Shown here: one piece after another, positions 11,773 to 24,758 of the stretch
How positions within the stretch are numbered: position 1 is the first letter of the stretch
How the letters are laid out: the number at the start of each line of letters is the position of its first letter
Source: Sphagnum magellanicum
Taxonomy: Eukaryota > Streptophyta > Sphagnopsida > Sphagnales > Sphagnaceae
Length of the DNA stretch: 64,000 bases
Assembly: GCA_021904315.1 (NCBI GenBank)
Contig: CM038910.1
Location: 9,920,001 to 9,984,000 of the forward strand
Direction: 5' to 3'
Made by a program: the position numbers and the translations under genes
Notes under the pieces: model-generated
The model's input: only the letters and a program-made list of their open reading frames with translations
Databases searched by the model: none
Told to the model about the DNA's origin: nothing

Positions 11773-12231
11773 CTATGAGGTGAGATCCACCTTTTTAAAA
11801 GGATTGTAATGTGATCCCATAATGACTTTAGCCATTGCCCCATGAATTGATGTAAAGCCATAGGGATCAATTTGTCCATTTTGTAACTTTGCGATGCGCC
11901 ACTTGTCTTCATTTTTCAAAATGTCCAAAACCTCCTTCCATTCCTCCTTCACAGTCATGGATGCATTTAAGGGGGCTTTCGGGATGTGGAAGAGATGGTA
12001 CAATTCCTCTCAAACTATTCGACTGTAATTACCTCTTGTATCCCTCATTTGTTTGGCAACCCGACCACCAAGGCCTGGCTTTTGGAAGGTTTTAAATCCC
12101 CAAACTTGGAGAAAAACTTGTCGTGTTTTTGTGTCCTCTTTAGGGACTGCAAATGTATGCAAAATTGTGTCCTTCATCGTCTCCATCGATGGATAAAATG
12201 TGCAAATTGTTGCATCTTTTCCTAAAAACAA
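11773..12231 (-). pseudogene. Unrecognised decayed coding remnant
   Basis: Two adjoining open frames on the minus strand (12231-12010, then 12003-11773 in another frame) read as one hydrophilic, non-repetitive protein interrupted by a frameshift near 12005. Features are a K/R/W-rich stretch around VKEEWKEVLDILKNEDKW and a run containing DPYGFTSIHG. Composition looks more protein-like than the surrounding shadows, and weaker minus-strand traces continue to about 11600. I do not recognise the family. The neighbourhood (9.7-13.3 kb) has other unplaced fragments but no exon structure I could prove. It may be an old transposon or captured gene. Confidence 0.35.
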
Positions 12232-13079
12232 TTCCCTGGTAATATATGGTAGTTTTTTCTACAAAAAAATTCAACATTTGTGGGAATTATCATGGGTAAA
12301 AACATAAAAACCACATCTTAATCAATGCATAATTCTCATGAAAATAAAAACCAAAAATCTCATAAAGATAAATACCACATCTTAATTATCATGGAAATAC
12401 AAACCACATTTTCATCCTAGTCTTTTTAATCATCTTATGAATATTTTAAATTGAAAATGGAAAAACTGAATACCTTGACATAATTCTAATATGCACATTT
12501 TGGAATCGCCTTTCTTTTTTTTATAGCCAGGTATAACCTTTCAAAAAGCCTCTTTAATGTCTTTTATTGTGAACTACACTTCTTTTTTAAATTTTGGAAG
12601 AGAAGGCGATCAACTACAAACATTCAAGCCAACCCTCCCCCACCATTAGGTAACACCTTTGTCTTTGTCATGTCCTCTAGCAAATCCCCAAGCAGTCCAT
12701 TTTCTTTTGGCAACTCCTTTTCAAAGTGATTTGGTTTGGTAAAAGGATTTGGTGATGTGAGCACTCTAGGTTGTAAATGAGCATTGGGGCCAATAGGATT
12801 CAGCATCACATGGCGTGTGTTTAGTCTCTTGCTTTGCATTTTGGGTCCAAAACGATGCATCTTGAAACAAAGTACTACATGACAAACAATAGCCTACATG
12901 AATAGGAGCAGTAGTAGTAAACAATCTTGTGAACTACTTTAAAAATTCACAAGTAAAAAAAAAAAAAATTGTCCTAAAACTTATTTACCACATCTAAACT
13001 TATAGTAACCACATTTGAGCGATGTTGCAAAAAACTTTACAAGCATTCAAAAAACATTATACATATTACAATTGAAACT

Positions 13080-16000
13080 AAGTAACAACAAATATTTGAC
13101 CAATAGTATCAAAAACCTTGCTCCTACAGGATTGCAATCTTATAGCAAGGTGAAAAAAACCAAATACCCCTGCAACAAAATGTAATGCAAAAAAAACTAC
13201 ATAGTAAGCATTGACCACTTGACAAGGGAAGAAATTGACATTCCACAAGAACATAGAAACAGATAGTTTAACAAAAAGATTGAAAACATCTATAATCAAT
13301 TTGAACACAAATTAATAAAATAATAACAACAAATAATCACAAAAAGACAAAGATTACTTATTGATGTAATGGAATGTAGTCTCAAAAACTTGTCAAGCAC
13401 CTCCTTTAGGTTGATTTCTCTTCATATAAAAGATTGCTTATTAATGAGTGGTAGTAATAAAAACCTGAAATTTTTTAACAACTCAACAAAAACATTCAAC
13501 AAAAGCAACCAAAGCATGCAAATCATAACAACCAAAGGAAACAAGAAATTCTAAACTTTGATTACATAGGGGCAATCTAAAATGTATAAAAGAAGACTCC
13601 TTTGTTTTCCCCCTATATCCTTCATCCATCCTTCCTTGCATATTGTTTCATCCACCCTTCCTTAACCCCTTTTCTCTCTTATTTCAACCCTTTTTTCTCT
13701 ATGTTTCCTTCATCCTTCCTCTAATCTTGTTTAAACCCTAAACCCACTATTCACTCTCCCACTATTCCAAGTCAAGTGCACTATGAGAAGTTTAGAGTTC
13801 TAGTCTTTTTGTTGAAGAAGATTTATAAAAGCTTATCCACAGGGAAACAACATAGTATGTTGATAGTTTGTTTCACTTATCTTGATTTGTCACAATGATG
13901 ACATCACAACTTTTGCCGATTCATCATCAAAAAATACATCCTACATCACCCACATTGAAAGGTCATGCTCTTTCCCAAGCGTGGAAGTGCTACTAGAATC
14001 ATGATCAATCTCATATTTTTATATTGTGCACCACATTGAAGCAATCTGCTTTCATGGTACTTGCAATACTTGTTGGGAAACCACAAAACCACGTGGTTCT
14101 ATTTACAAATACTACACTCACAACTACAAAAACAAAACACATTAAGACCTATCCAATTCTTACAACTAAAACGACCTTATTATACTATAAAGTTGCAACC
14201 CAATATTCACCAAACAACTTTGAATCTTTGAACTCTTAAGTAAGAAATACAAACTTTACATCGTGAATTTTTATGTCCCAAGTAAGTGGCCTAGAATTGT
14301 TAATCAGCTTTAAGTTACAATAGTAGTGTAGTTCCATTTGGACTAAGTAGAAGATGCAACAATTATGGTGTTGTTAGGAAGCTTTAATCTACATTCACCA
14401 CTTGTTATTTTCATGCATTGTACAGTGAATTGTGTGCTTCACGGATCAACTCCAAACCAAAGCCAACAAGAGCAATGATCCTTTGAAGTTGGATTTAACA
14501 ATTGATCCTTTCAAGGACACCAGAAACTCCTTCAAAAGTTGTTACTCATGCCTCAAACCATTACACTAGAATCCAGGAAGTATTACAACCAAGTCTATCA
14601 CAAAATCCTAATGTTTAAAAGTAGGATTGTGAAGCTACAAATCCAGTAAATGCCAAAAAAGACTATAAAAAATCCCTGAAATATGAATACATACTACCAC
14701 AAGAAGAAACACACAAAAAAACCTTGAAAGAAATAAATAAAATAACCACATGTGAAGCTATTGTAAGTCTTGTTGTTGATGCCACTACTACTAGGTCTTT
14801 GCCAAAACACATGGAAAAACTTGTAATGACCTTTACATGGGAAGGAAAGCATGGCTTGTTGTGAAACATAAATATTCAAGGGATAGAATTTTGTATTACA
14901 TTTGTCACTTTGCACAATATTCCTTCATGAATCACAGCTCCCCTTTTGTACCCCATGAACTTCACATTTCTTGTAAGCAAACAAACAAACAAGCACACAA
15001 AATAAATGTGGGAATGTAAGCCATGATGTAATTCACTAATAAGGTGCTTTCAACTACACTTACAAGGATTGTGCAAGAGAGAAATTCATTTCATTACAAT
15101 TGAAATTAAATTGACCTAATACATAACCACTCACACATCCCAGATAATGCAAGCACACCACATACCTTGCAAATAAATATTTTTGATTATGAATTTCTAG
15201 TGGTATATTTATCAAGGGCAAAAGAGTAAAGAAAATACTTACTTGCAAATACGTCACAAGCATAGTTTGTCTAAGCAACAAGCTTACAACTACATGCATG
15301 TAGTCATATTTTCACGATCGAACTACAATTAGTGTATTGAAAAAGCATGTTTGCAACACTTGCATAACCTTTCAACCCCAAGTTCCCTAAAGTTGTCTCT
15401 TTGTTTTAAAATATGTCAAATTTCAAAAAGATATCAGTTGCAGAGTCTTTCCAAGAACCTCAATATAGTTCACTTACACACAAACTAAATTTCCAAAATC
15501 AAAATACAAACACATTATCTAACAAAGGAACAAATTTTTAAAAACACTTATATAGTAAAGCACATCCTTGTGTGTTTACATGAGTCTAATATATTGTGTG
15601 GAAGACTCACCAAAGGGATTAATCAATGCCAAGTAATGCAAATGAAAGACTATTTCTCACTACAAAATATAAAATGTAGACTAATCACTAAAAGTCACCA
15701 TCAAACCAATTTAGGCCCGACTTTGGAAAAATCATGTTTGCTTCATAAGAAGAACATGTGTTAGAAAGGAAAAAATTGATAAAAACAAGATATAGTTCAC
15801 ATACTACAAGGAAACTAGATAAAAAATGTGGCCAAACTACAAGCATAAGAAAAGATAATTCAACAAACTACTTTCAGCAACTATTTCCACTACATCTGCT
15901 TCAACACCATCTTCATCCTAAAATTGCCCTAAACCTACTGGACTCCTAACGCCATGCTCAATTAAGTTTCACGGGAAACCATCTAGTTGCTTATGTGTGA

Positions 16001-17100
16001 CTTCAATTGGACTCTTGACATAGTTCTTTAAAGAGTCTAAAGAGAAGTTCCTCTTGCTTGCACTTCTCCAAGTGTGTGCTAATGGCTCTGAACCAACAAA
16101 ATCTCAATTTTAGCAAACCTAGAACTAAAATAACAAAACTGAATGAAGTCATAACTTTTGTGGGTGTTACTCATCACCTACATCATGCATAGCAGTTACA
16201 AGTTGCCATAACACCCTACTAATTCAATCAGCTACTGACAAAGGTGGTGATGGGAATATCAAAATCTACATAAATTTTTGGCAAATGGTTTTTTTAAAAA
16301 ATCCATTTTTTTAGTTTCTATCTCACTTCCAAAAGTAATGAGTAAACCCACTCATGATGTTGGCTAGAACTCAAAAGTTCCAGCTAATAAAAAGGTATCC
16401 CCACAAAGTTACAACACGCTTCTGAGGTAAGATTGACTTCAATTTAGTTTGTCCTAGTAAGCATCAAGCATGAGGAATCCATAGATAAACAAACAAATAA
16501 ACCCCATATACACATAATCATATTGTTGAAGATTTCTCCAACAAATGATTCGTGCACACACAATAAACAACAACAATAGAGCAAAACAATGAAAAACAAG
16601 AAGCCTAAGGTTTGTTTGTTTGTTTGTTTGTCTATGGATTGAAGTTTTGTGTTATGTGGTCCCTTTACAACTTACTATGCTTGAGAGTTCCAGAGTTGTT
16701 TGATAGAATTGGTACGCATATCTCATTATTTTGCTATTCATTATGGTCTAGCATTTTTGCAATTGGTTTAACTACAAGGGCATGCTCTTTTATTTCACAA
16801 TAAAGAGAGGTAAATAGTGTGAGTATGTACTAAATCATGCTAAGTTGTGTTCATTATTTATCCGATAGCACATCATTGAGTGACGAGTTCTTTCTTCATA
16901 GTAAAAAAAGATGCAAACATATCCAACTTTGAATTTTATTCTCATGAATGCACCTTGTGTGTAGCAAGTGTTTGTTGGGAAATTTGTGGTCTCAGTGGTT
17001 TGTGCTTGATGAGAGTAGTTGAAATAAAGTGACATTTGATAAACCCTTGTAGGAAATTTGGAAATGGCTTGGCCATCAACTCTTGACATCTAGCTACAAG
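13080..17100. other. AT-rich intergenic tract, no gene recognised
   Basis: Short unsupported frames only. It contains a pyrimidine-rich stretch of CATCC/CCTTCC units at about 13605-13720, a (GTTT)n microsatellite at about 16613-16632 and scattered poly-A/T runs. Nothing else was recognised. Confidence 0.5.
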
Positions 17101-17107
17101 AGAAAAT

Positions 17108-17830
17108 GTGAAAGTACATGAGATAAAATGTTGTACTTCAATGGAATATAGTTGTAATCATTGTGGGGCTTTGAAGTTCAGTAGCACAAGTGGTCTTTCA
17201 AACCATCAACGTAGTATTGTTTATTTTTCATCCCAAAGGAACTTGGAAAATACATGTAAATGGGTAAAGAATACAAATCCTCAAGCTTTTGAACCAACTC
17301 AAGGTTTGTAACAAGAAAACTTGCAACAAGAGGATCAATTTGATTTTGACAGTTTAGTTTCAATTCCAAATGACCCTAATCTTCCACCTTGTGACTGCAC
17401 ATTTCACTTGTGCATTGGATTAGACATTATAAAACCACTATTGGGCTATCAAATAAAGACATCAATTCTTTGTTTGAGAAAGCATTGTTTTACCCATCAT
17501 TTAAGTTGGAAGATGTGAATGTGAGGTCCCTTGCACAAATTGATCGTTATGAGCAAACAATTTTTAGAACAGAAGACGGTTGGGATCAATATTCCATTCA
17601 TGTTACATAAGGTGATTATGGAGATCGTGTCATGTACCACAAGGACCCATTGGAAGCACTATCTTCTATGTTTTCATCACCTAGTTGTAAAGAGGACTTT
17701 GAAATTGCACCAAGCAATGGTGTTCACCAAGGTGTTTATTATACCCCAAATACTAGCTTGTAGTGGCTACAAATGCAAGTACTTCTTTAGAATTGTATGC
17801 ACACAAAAAGGTGCATTGAGTTGATTAGGT
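17108..17830 (+). pseudogene. Plavaka-like (CACTA superfamily) transposase relic
   Basis: Reading across frame changes and stops, the order matches Plavaka-type transposases. First is a C2H2 finger (YSCNHCG...SSTSGLSNHQRS, near 17150-17215) whose final histidine is lost. Next comes an acidic DFDSL stretch, then an INSLFEKALFYPSFKLEDV helix region (17410-17520). Last is the RDP-type core: GDYGDRVMYHKDPLEALSS, a KEDFEIAP stretch, and a GVYYTP...WLQMQ segment (17610-17780) equivalent to the family's FRDPxE...YAPE...WWWxTQ block. Stops at 17608 and 17761 and frame breaks show it is dead. Family recognition is from memory of motif order, without a search. The downstream catalytic half was not recognisable. 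Confidence 0.5.
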
Positions 17831-18059
17831 AATTTGTTAACATGATGCTTTGAGATGACCATAAGCATTAGGGGATGACAAATGTAGAAAGGGCTTAAAG
17901 AAAGAGACTTCCCTACATATTTGAAGAAAAATGAGGAAAGGACACCCTAAGTTGCATTGTTGAAGATGAGAATTGAAGTGGCCTTTGAGTGCCTTTCCAA
18001 AGAATTAAACTCATTAAACCCATTACCTCCCACTCCTACCCCTGCATCACTAGCCTTAG

Positions 18060-18560
18060 GTGTGGATATTCCAAAAAACTAACCCTATTGAAAACAACTT
18101 TAATAACCAAAGAAAAATAAAAATAAAGTCAAGCAAAATTGTTTTAAAGTGTAAGGAAACAACAAAAGGAAAAGCAAAAAAAAAGGAAAGAAAATACGTG
18201 AAGAAGAAAAGATGGATGATTATGTTACCAAAGGAACATCTATAGTGTGAATGTCAAAGGATGGCATGGCACTTAAAAATTTACCAAAGGTCTAAGGGGG
18301 CGACAATGTTTTATTTGTGCCAAGTTAAATCCCCATGGAATCAAATGTAGCATCAAAAAACAAACACAATATAGGAAGAAAAAGATCTTGATGCCATCTT
18401 GGCCGAATTGAATGGTCCACCTAAAGGAAGAGCAATTGAAGAACTATGATAATTACAAACGAAAGTTGTCATAAGGGAACAAATTGTTGGTTCGGGAAAC
18501 ACAAAAACAATACTCCTACAAATACTCAAGGTAGGAACAAAAAATAACATGCACACATCA
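18060..18560 (+). pseudogene. Lysine-rich coding-like remnant, unidentified
   Basis: A lysine-rich open stretch (18060-18245) is followed by a 25-codon run at 18375-18449 reading EEKDLDAILAELNGPP..., then two stops. The same frame then continues with a plausible protein-like stretch (KVVIREQIVGSGNTKT...). The acidic LDAILAEL motif resembles linkers in translation factor eIF5B, but the flanking residues do not support that identity. It overlaps the presumed LTR of the minus-strand copia relic, so it may be chance. Confidence 0.2.
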
Positions 18561-18643
18561 AATCCTAATATAATGTATTCACCTAATATAATCATCCTCT
18601 AGATGAATGATACTTATAAGTTGAGGGTATATCGATTCCAACA
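18350..18643 (-). repeat. Probable 3' LTR start of copia relic C
   Basis: On the minus strand the RNase H remnant is followed by a purine tract (CAAGGGGA) and then TGTTGGAATCGATATACC, starting at 18643. That is the usual Ty1-copia polypurine tract plus LTR start (TGTTGGA). The inner end of the LTR (expected ...CA) could not be placed, so 18350 is approximate, and no 5' LTR was found. Confidence 0.5.
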
Positions 18644-18859
18644 TCCCCTTGTACACACAAGAAACACAAGGTATAACAACTTCAAAGATCATATCTTTGG
18701 GCTACAACTATAGAGTGTTGATTGCACATTAGTCACTTTAATCATATACATTCAATTTGTGATATAATCATACATGCACACAATTTAAGTTTCTTAATCC
18801 TAATCAATTTTCTTGGAGATGAACTACAATATGTTCTATGACTATTCTTTTTGTAAAAT

Positions 18860-19950
18860 TTGTTTATAAACCGATTCAATCATAATTTAACTTTTTGTTT
18901 CAGCATTCTTTAAATTGAGTCTATTCTTGCATGCTCCAAAATTAATTCAACCTAAGGTGTTTGTGAACATATTGATAGGTTATTATATTACTTTCTCTTC
19001 TACTTTTTTTCTTATAAAATGTCAATCTACTTCAAAATGTTTAATTGCTTTATCATCAAAAACCATGTTATTAAAAGTTTAATGGCATTCTAATTGTCAC
19101 ACATGATGTTGTCCCTCATGTCTAATCCTAGTTTATGCAATGGTTGATGAATCCATATAGCCTCACAACAACAATTTGCTAATGATTGATACTCAAATTC
19201 ACATGTTGAATGTGAGACTAAATTTTGCTTCCAACAATACCATGAAATGGGTGGAGAGCCAACAAGGAAAGCATAAGTTGTTGTGGAGGTTCAATCATCT
19301 TAGTCAAAGGTGTAATCCACATTAGAGAATTCCCGGAACTACATATCTTCCCGCTTGTCAAAGAAGATGCCAAGTGACATGTATTTCTAGATGTAACAAA
19401 ATTTTTAATAGACAACATGAAGATGTTCAAAATGGGGCTCATACATATGTCAAATAACAATGTTGATGACATATTGTAAGTTAGGTTAGGTCTTGGTCAA
19501 ATAATTGTAATTACCTACCATGCATTGGTAAATCGTAGCATTGATTGTTTTGGTGCTAGTGTCACATCATAGACAAGTGCTCTCATGGATGGGAACATAG
19601 GTTGACGTGGAATCAATCATGCGAAATTCATGAAGGAGGTTATTGACATAAAACATTTGATGAAGTAAGAGGCCACACTTGGTGCACTTGAATTCAATAC
19701 TACGATACTTTCACACAAGGCGTAAGTCAATCATACAAAAGTGTGCCATCAATTAAGACTTGAGGTTGGCTACTCCTTGTTCGTCATTCCCTATGATAAA
19801 TAAATCATCAACACATAAGATCAAAATGATGAATAGATTGGCAGTTTGATAATAATAGAGGTTAGAGTTGACCAAACACTTGATCGAACTAGCTTGGAGT
19901 AAAACAATTGATCCATTATGGAGTACCAAGCACATGGGCTCTATTTGAAA
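18860..19950 (-). pseudogene. Ty1-copia pol relic C (RT and RNase H)
   Basis: Minus-strand translation recovers the end of RT and RNase H. NLYYYQTANLFIILILCVDD is followed by LFIIGNDEQ (19935-19753, the YVDD box as CVDD). Then come IEFKCTKCGLLLHQM, YVNNLLHEFRMIDSTSTYVP, a YLTKT..PNLQYVI block, LGIFFDKRED, the YAFLVGSPPISW...KQNLVSHSTCEFEY RNase H box (near 19218-19300), IKLLI and an EVDWHF-like end. At least a dozen stops and frameshifts lie between these blocks. The element is different from relics A and B at sequence level. The segment upstream of RT is missing, so it is 5'-truncated. Confidence 0.85.
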
Positions 19951-20019
19951 TTATACAGTGTAGGGTAATGTCTTAGGACAAAAACATTACCAAAATAAAA
20001 AGGCTTGAATGATTTTGTA

Positions 20020-21950
20020 ACCAAACATGTTTTATTGGATATATAATGAATGGACATAATGTCATCTTTCCATTTAGAGATGAAGAATGACAATCAAACC
20101 AAGTTACAACCTAAAGAAGCCCTAAATTGAATGGCGAGATCATTCAAGATCAACACTACAAACAAAAATGAATAAATGGAACTAAGACAAGATGAAAAGT
20201 AATTCGATGAAACATGTACGTTTTCATCTGAATTGGATGAATAGAATATTTTATAGATAATCCAACCTTACCTTACCTTAAAGATAGGCCTATTTTTCAT
20301 ACCTTAGATTTAACAACTATGATTAATTAATTGTTTAATCCAATGGTTAGAAATTTGTACTACTTTCCACAATCGTGATAATGTAGAAAAAATGTGCCTT
20401 TAGATCATTACTATTTGATATAATATTTAAAGTAATGATTCAGATTTAGTTTGTACAAAATTTTTGGTGATCTTAATTATGTTACTTGACAATTGATATA
20501 TTTCAAAAAATCAACACTAGTTTATTTTGGTCATTTGATGATTTCTATTTAACAATTGCAACTTTATTTAATTATTTTAGAAAATTTCTTGGTAGTATGC
20601 TACAATGCAAATGTCACCAACCATAAACCATTGATGATGGATAGTCTATCAACTTCAACCTACGATGCAAATCCCACTTACTATCATCCTATAATGGACA
20701 CCCAACGATCATTAATGTACCATTGAGATCCCACCAACTAATATCCTATGGTGAAGATCTCATTGACCTTAAAGATATAACACCCTAAAACAAATAGTTT
20801 AGATCCATTAGCATCAATGGTTAAAATTTTAAAACAACGAATGGCCATTTCCATGTATGAAAAGCTATTGGATGAAAACATCATGTTTCATCCAAATTTA
20901 GATTAAAAGAATAGCTGAAAACTAACTAGTCATACTTCAACTCATTTGGACAATTAGGATTCACTAAATTTGTCATTTAATAGTCAAAATTTTAAACCTA
21001 ATTTCAACATGCTAATTGTGGGATCTTGTTAATAGAAAGGCCTACAATGGAAATCCCACCAACCTTCAATCTATGGTTGAGATGTAATCAAGGTTACTGT
21101 AAGACAACTTATTAGCGAGTGATGCAATGACCCTTCTTATTGATAATTGATATTAAGGTTTTTCATCCATTGATAATTGAAATGCAAATAATTTTGGATG
21201 GTGGGTATATTTCGAGATTTCTACATAAACTAATGCCTAACTACTACATCAAAGGAGTTCATTGTTGTGAAGTTTCGTTGTTTTTTTAATGTTGTGTCGA
21301 AGGCATTCTTTCAATTGAGGTTTGTTGATTTTTTGTGTGGTGTTGAAAAAGTTGTGTCAATGTTTTTAGCATTGAAGGTGGTTTTTCTTGCAAAATATAT
21401 CAATATTTTTCTCTCAACAAAGCCATTGTTGTTTATGAACTATGTGACTTTGTCATGTCAAATGAATCATGGAACTTTCCAAATTTCAAGGCCGTTTTTT
21501 TTTTTTGGTTATCATTTGTGCATTTTTTTTTCATTTACATTTGGTTCTTTTTCTTCACTTTCTCTTATTTTTTTAATAATTGTTTTGTTGTTCATTGCAT
21601 TGTAAGTGTTGATGATCTATAATTATTCTACTACTTTTCAAACTAGTTGTGAATATTTACATGGTTAATGGCTTGTTCTTTTGCTTTTTTTTCCTGTAGT
21701 TGATGGTGATGGAGTTCCTTGTCCCCAAATCATTTGTGCACATTTCCTAAAATAAACCAAGAAGCCTACTGCTACATCATTTCTTGGTGCTATAATATTA
21801 AGATCACAATTTCTAGTTTAATTCTAAAGAGATGGAGCATGCCAAGTAGTCACATGTGTGTGCAATGTCTATTTTTTTTTCCTTGAAATTCTTGTTATTC
21901 TAAAAATGAATCACAATTGTTGTTTGTTTATTTTCTTTTTGCTTTTCAAA
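20020..21950. other. Intergenic tract, no gene recognised
   Basis: AT-rich, with repeated phrases around ACCTACGATGCAAATCCCAC and CCTATGGTGAAGAT (20630-20760 and 21030-21075) that suggest an old tandem or dispersed repeat. The 112-residue open frame at 21267-21605 is phenylalanine- and leucine-rich from T-rich DNA and is not supported as a gene. Confidence 0.4.
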
Positions 21951-22039
21951 CCAACTGATGATGAAGAAAAGATGAATTGTGTTTCAAGGATTTGGATGTT
22001 CAAGAGTTGGAAAATGTGAAGGCTAGTAGACATTATTGC

Positions 22040-22707
22040 AATATTCATTCTGAAATTTGGGTTGCCAATGCTTTCAATGCATGGTGAAAGCATAAGGAGT
22101 ACTTCATTATTGATTGTAGAATTACATGATTTTGAACCAAAGTTACTTGTCAATTATCTTCAAAAAAATTTGCAACAAGTGGTGAAAAAGAATGACAAAC
22201 TTTATCCCTTTACTAAGTTTTTTTTTTGCTTGTATTTGTTTCATTTTTTGGTTTTTAAATTTGAATTAATTTTTTATATATATGATGATTCTATTTTTGT
22301 GGTTAATTTGTAGCATAGTTAATTTATTTTAGGCATTTGGTAAAATGATACAATTGAAAGAGGATGTGCAAGTTGCAAAGATTGGTAAATCAGGTCCAAA
22401 ATTCAACATATGCATTGAGGATGCCTTTGAGAGAGTGAAATTGGTTGCAAATAAAATCATTAAGAGAAGATATGTGGCTACTAGTCTTGGGATAGGTATT
22501 ACACAATTAAATGTTCTTTCTTTGTTAGAAGAAAGGGTCATGTTAAATTACAAAAAATGTCAAATCACCTTGCCTCAAGGTGTCAACTTTCGTTTCGAAT
22601 ATTATTGCACACAAAAATTTGTTATTCATGGAACCCAACAATTGAAAAGGGCTAATGATATTGACTTTTCTATGCACAAAGATAGATTTGGTCCGATTTT
22701 GAAGTGA
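22040..22707 (+). CDS. Exon-like unknown, two candidate exons
   Basis: Two open stretches separated by a T-rich, intron-like gap. The first (about 22040-22215) reads ILKFGLPMLSMHGESIRSTS and on to KNDKLYPFTK. The second begins after a TTATTTTAG acceptor at about 22331 and reads AFGKMIQLKEDVQVAKIGKS..., ending with a TGA at 22705-22707. The second part is 124 codons without a stop, rich in K/R, with an ...ANKIIKRRYVATSLGIGITQLNV stretch that faintly recalls an Alba-type nucleic-acid-binding fold. I could not place a clean donor or a start codon, and no neighbour suggests a role. It could be a real small gene, a captured fragment or chance. Confidence 0.3.
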
Positions 22708-22719
22708 TGTTTTCTATCT

Positions 22720-24600
22720 TTTGTCTTTTTGTAAATTTGATTTTTTATTGTTGGTGTTGAAAATTGTTGCTTTTTTTTGTCATTTGTTATGGAAGTTTTT
22801 CAATTATCTATCTTTTTTTTTGGGTAGGTATTAGCAAGGTTAGTAAAAAAATTGGAAGTTCAATGTTGATCATTGTGTTGTGAAACACCATGAGCCAACA
22901 ATAAATTATTACATTACAAAGTCATCAAGATGTCCAAAGTGATAATTTTGCATTGATATGCGTTTGATGATGCACCTTTACTTCATCCATTTTTTCTAAC
23001 ACCCAAGGTCAAATGCTTTAAAATTATAGAACACATTTGGTTCACAAAAAAACTAGTGGGTAGGAACACTCTTGGGAAACTATGTAAAAAGTTGATAGAT
23101 GATATCCCAACCCTAAAAGGTAAATGAATTACCAATAAGATTGGGCGAGGCATTGTGATTTCAAGAATGTCAAAATCTTTGGTGTTAGTAGAATATGGGA
23201 TGAAAATTTTAAGTTGTCGCAATACCAAAAGCTATGTAAAATAAATGTACTTTAACACTACAGCACACCTTGGGTTTCACAACTAGTTAACAAAATGACT
23301 ACTATCTTTTTCAACTACAAATGACTATTGTATCAAGTACATTGTTGTAGATTCGAGGGAAAAAATAAATTCCAATTCAATTTGTGTGCCTTTTATGAAT
23401 TAAATAATAAACATTGTGACTAATGTCATTTGATTTCTATTTTCCAAGATAACCTTTAGTCTTGGATCTAACCTTCTTTTAAAAGTTTGAAAGAAACCTC
23501 GATTCTAGTTCAAGGAATTTATTTTTGTTTAATGTTTCACATCTCAAGACTCTCAGTTCTTGATTCTTGAAAAAATAATCCTAGGTGAGTGTAATTCCAA
23601 GTTGGATCCAATTCTACCTACCTACACATAACCCAAAACTGATTTAAAATTTTATTAATACTCCACAATCAATAAAAAATGACAGCCTATATCAACTACA
23701 AGCCTAACTTTAGGACCAAATTCCATCACTCACAACATAAACAGAAAAGGACCTTACAACCCCACCTTCAGGAACCAAACCCACCTAAACATGCTTTAAG
23801 AACTAATGTTTGGTTCTAAGGCTAGATCTAGCCCACCATGGCTTTTGTTAGACCAAATCCAGAGCTAGGTCTTAGGGATAGCTGCATCACTCAAGGGAGT
23901 CTGTTATGATGGCTATTCTCCCATAGAGAAGATAGAGTATCTCCACTGGTTGGGCTGATATCAATATTGATTACATCCATCATAAAGATTTAAGTGTTGA
24001 GTAAGTGTTCTCACACCCCACCCATAAACATGAATTTTGAATTAAATTTTCTTGAGATCTCATTTAAATTTCAGCACCTGAGCCAACTAAAAATGAGTCG
24101 TTTTGATGATACCACCCCTAATAAGAGCATAATATGCTATACATGGGGTTATTTCAATTGATGATTGATACGAGAAAAAATTCATGAAATTACAAAAAAA
24201 TTAACTGGGCTATAGAGCCTAAGATGGAGGCTTACAAGTTACTGTCCTTCAAATTTGAAGGGCATGAGCAACAATCCAATCAAGCCTTCATTTCAAAATT
24301 TTAAAGGGCAACAACAATAACCCAATCAAGCCTTCATTCTGAAGGGCACACTTCAAGTTAGTTCCTTCAATAAATAATAGAAATTTAGATATTCAATAAG
24401 ACTCAGAGTATCTCCAATCTCCACCCATAGCAGTAAAATGGTCTGTACACTAAATATTGGATGAAGTATATAACCTTCAAAAGAGTTTGAAACTCAATCT
24501 TGGGCTGTAAATATACTATGTACTAGTGAGCAGATGTGCTCAGCAAGACTAGAAACAAAATTTCACAAGTTTCGGATTTCAATCAAATGATTTTGTGTCA
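22720..24600. other. Intergenic tract, no gene recognised
   Basis: AT-rich sequence with a partial local repeat at 24240-24345, where AACAATAACCCAATCAAGCC and GAGCAACAATCCAATCAAGCC lie about 60 bp apart. No coding, RNA or transposon signature was seen. Confidence 0.4.
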
Positions 24601-24758
24601 TTGTGAATTTTGGACAATGTAGGTATAATTTTTCTGAAGAGACATAGGTTTTTTCAGAACAGACATATAGGTATTTACTTGCTTGACACTAACTATTATC
24701 TAGCTTCAGATTTGGCTACTATATTTATTATGTGTGCTTCTGCTTCTTCTTCTTGTAC

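Noticed and set aside
18375..18449. eIF5B fragment
   Set aside because: Only a short acidic LDAILAEL-like motif fits; residues on both sides do not match the factor.
21267..21605. 112-codon membrane-protein-like frame
   Set aside because: Phe/Leu richness follows from T-rich DNA; no motif, no splice context, no homologous copy in the window.
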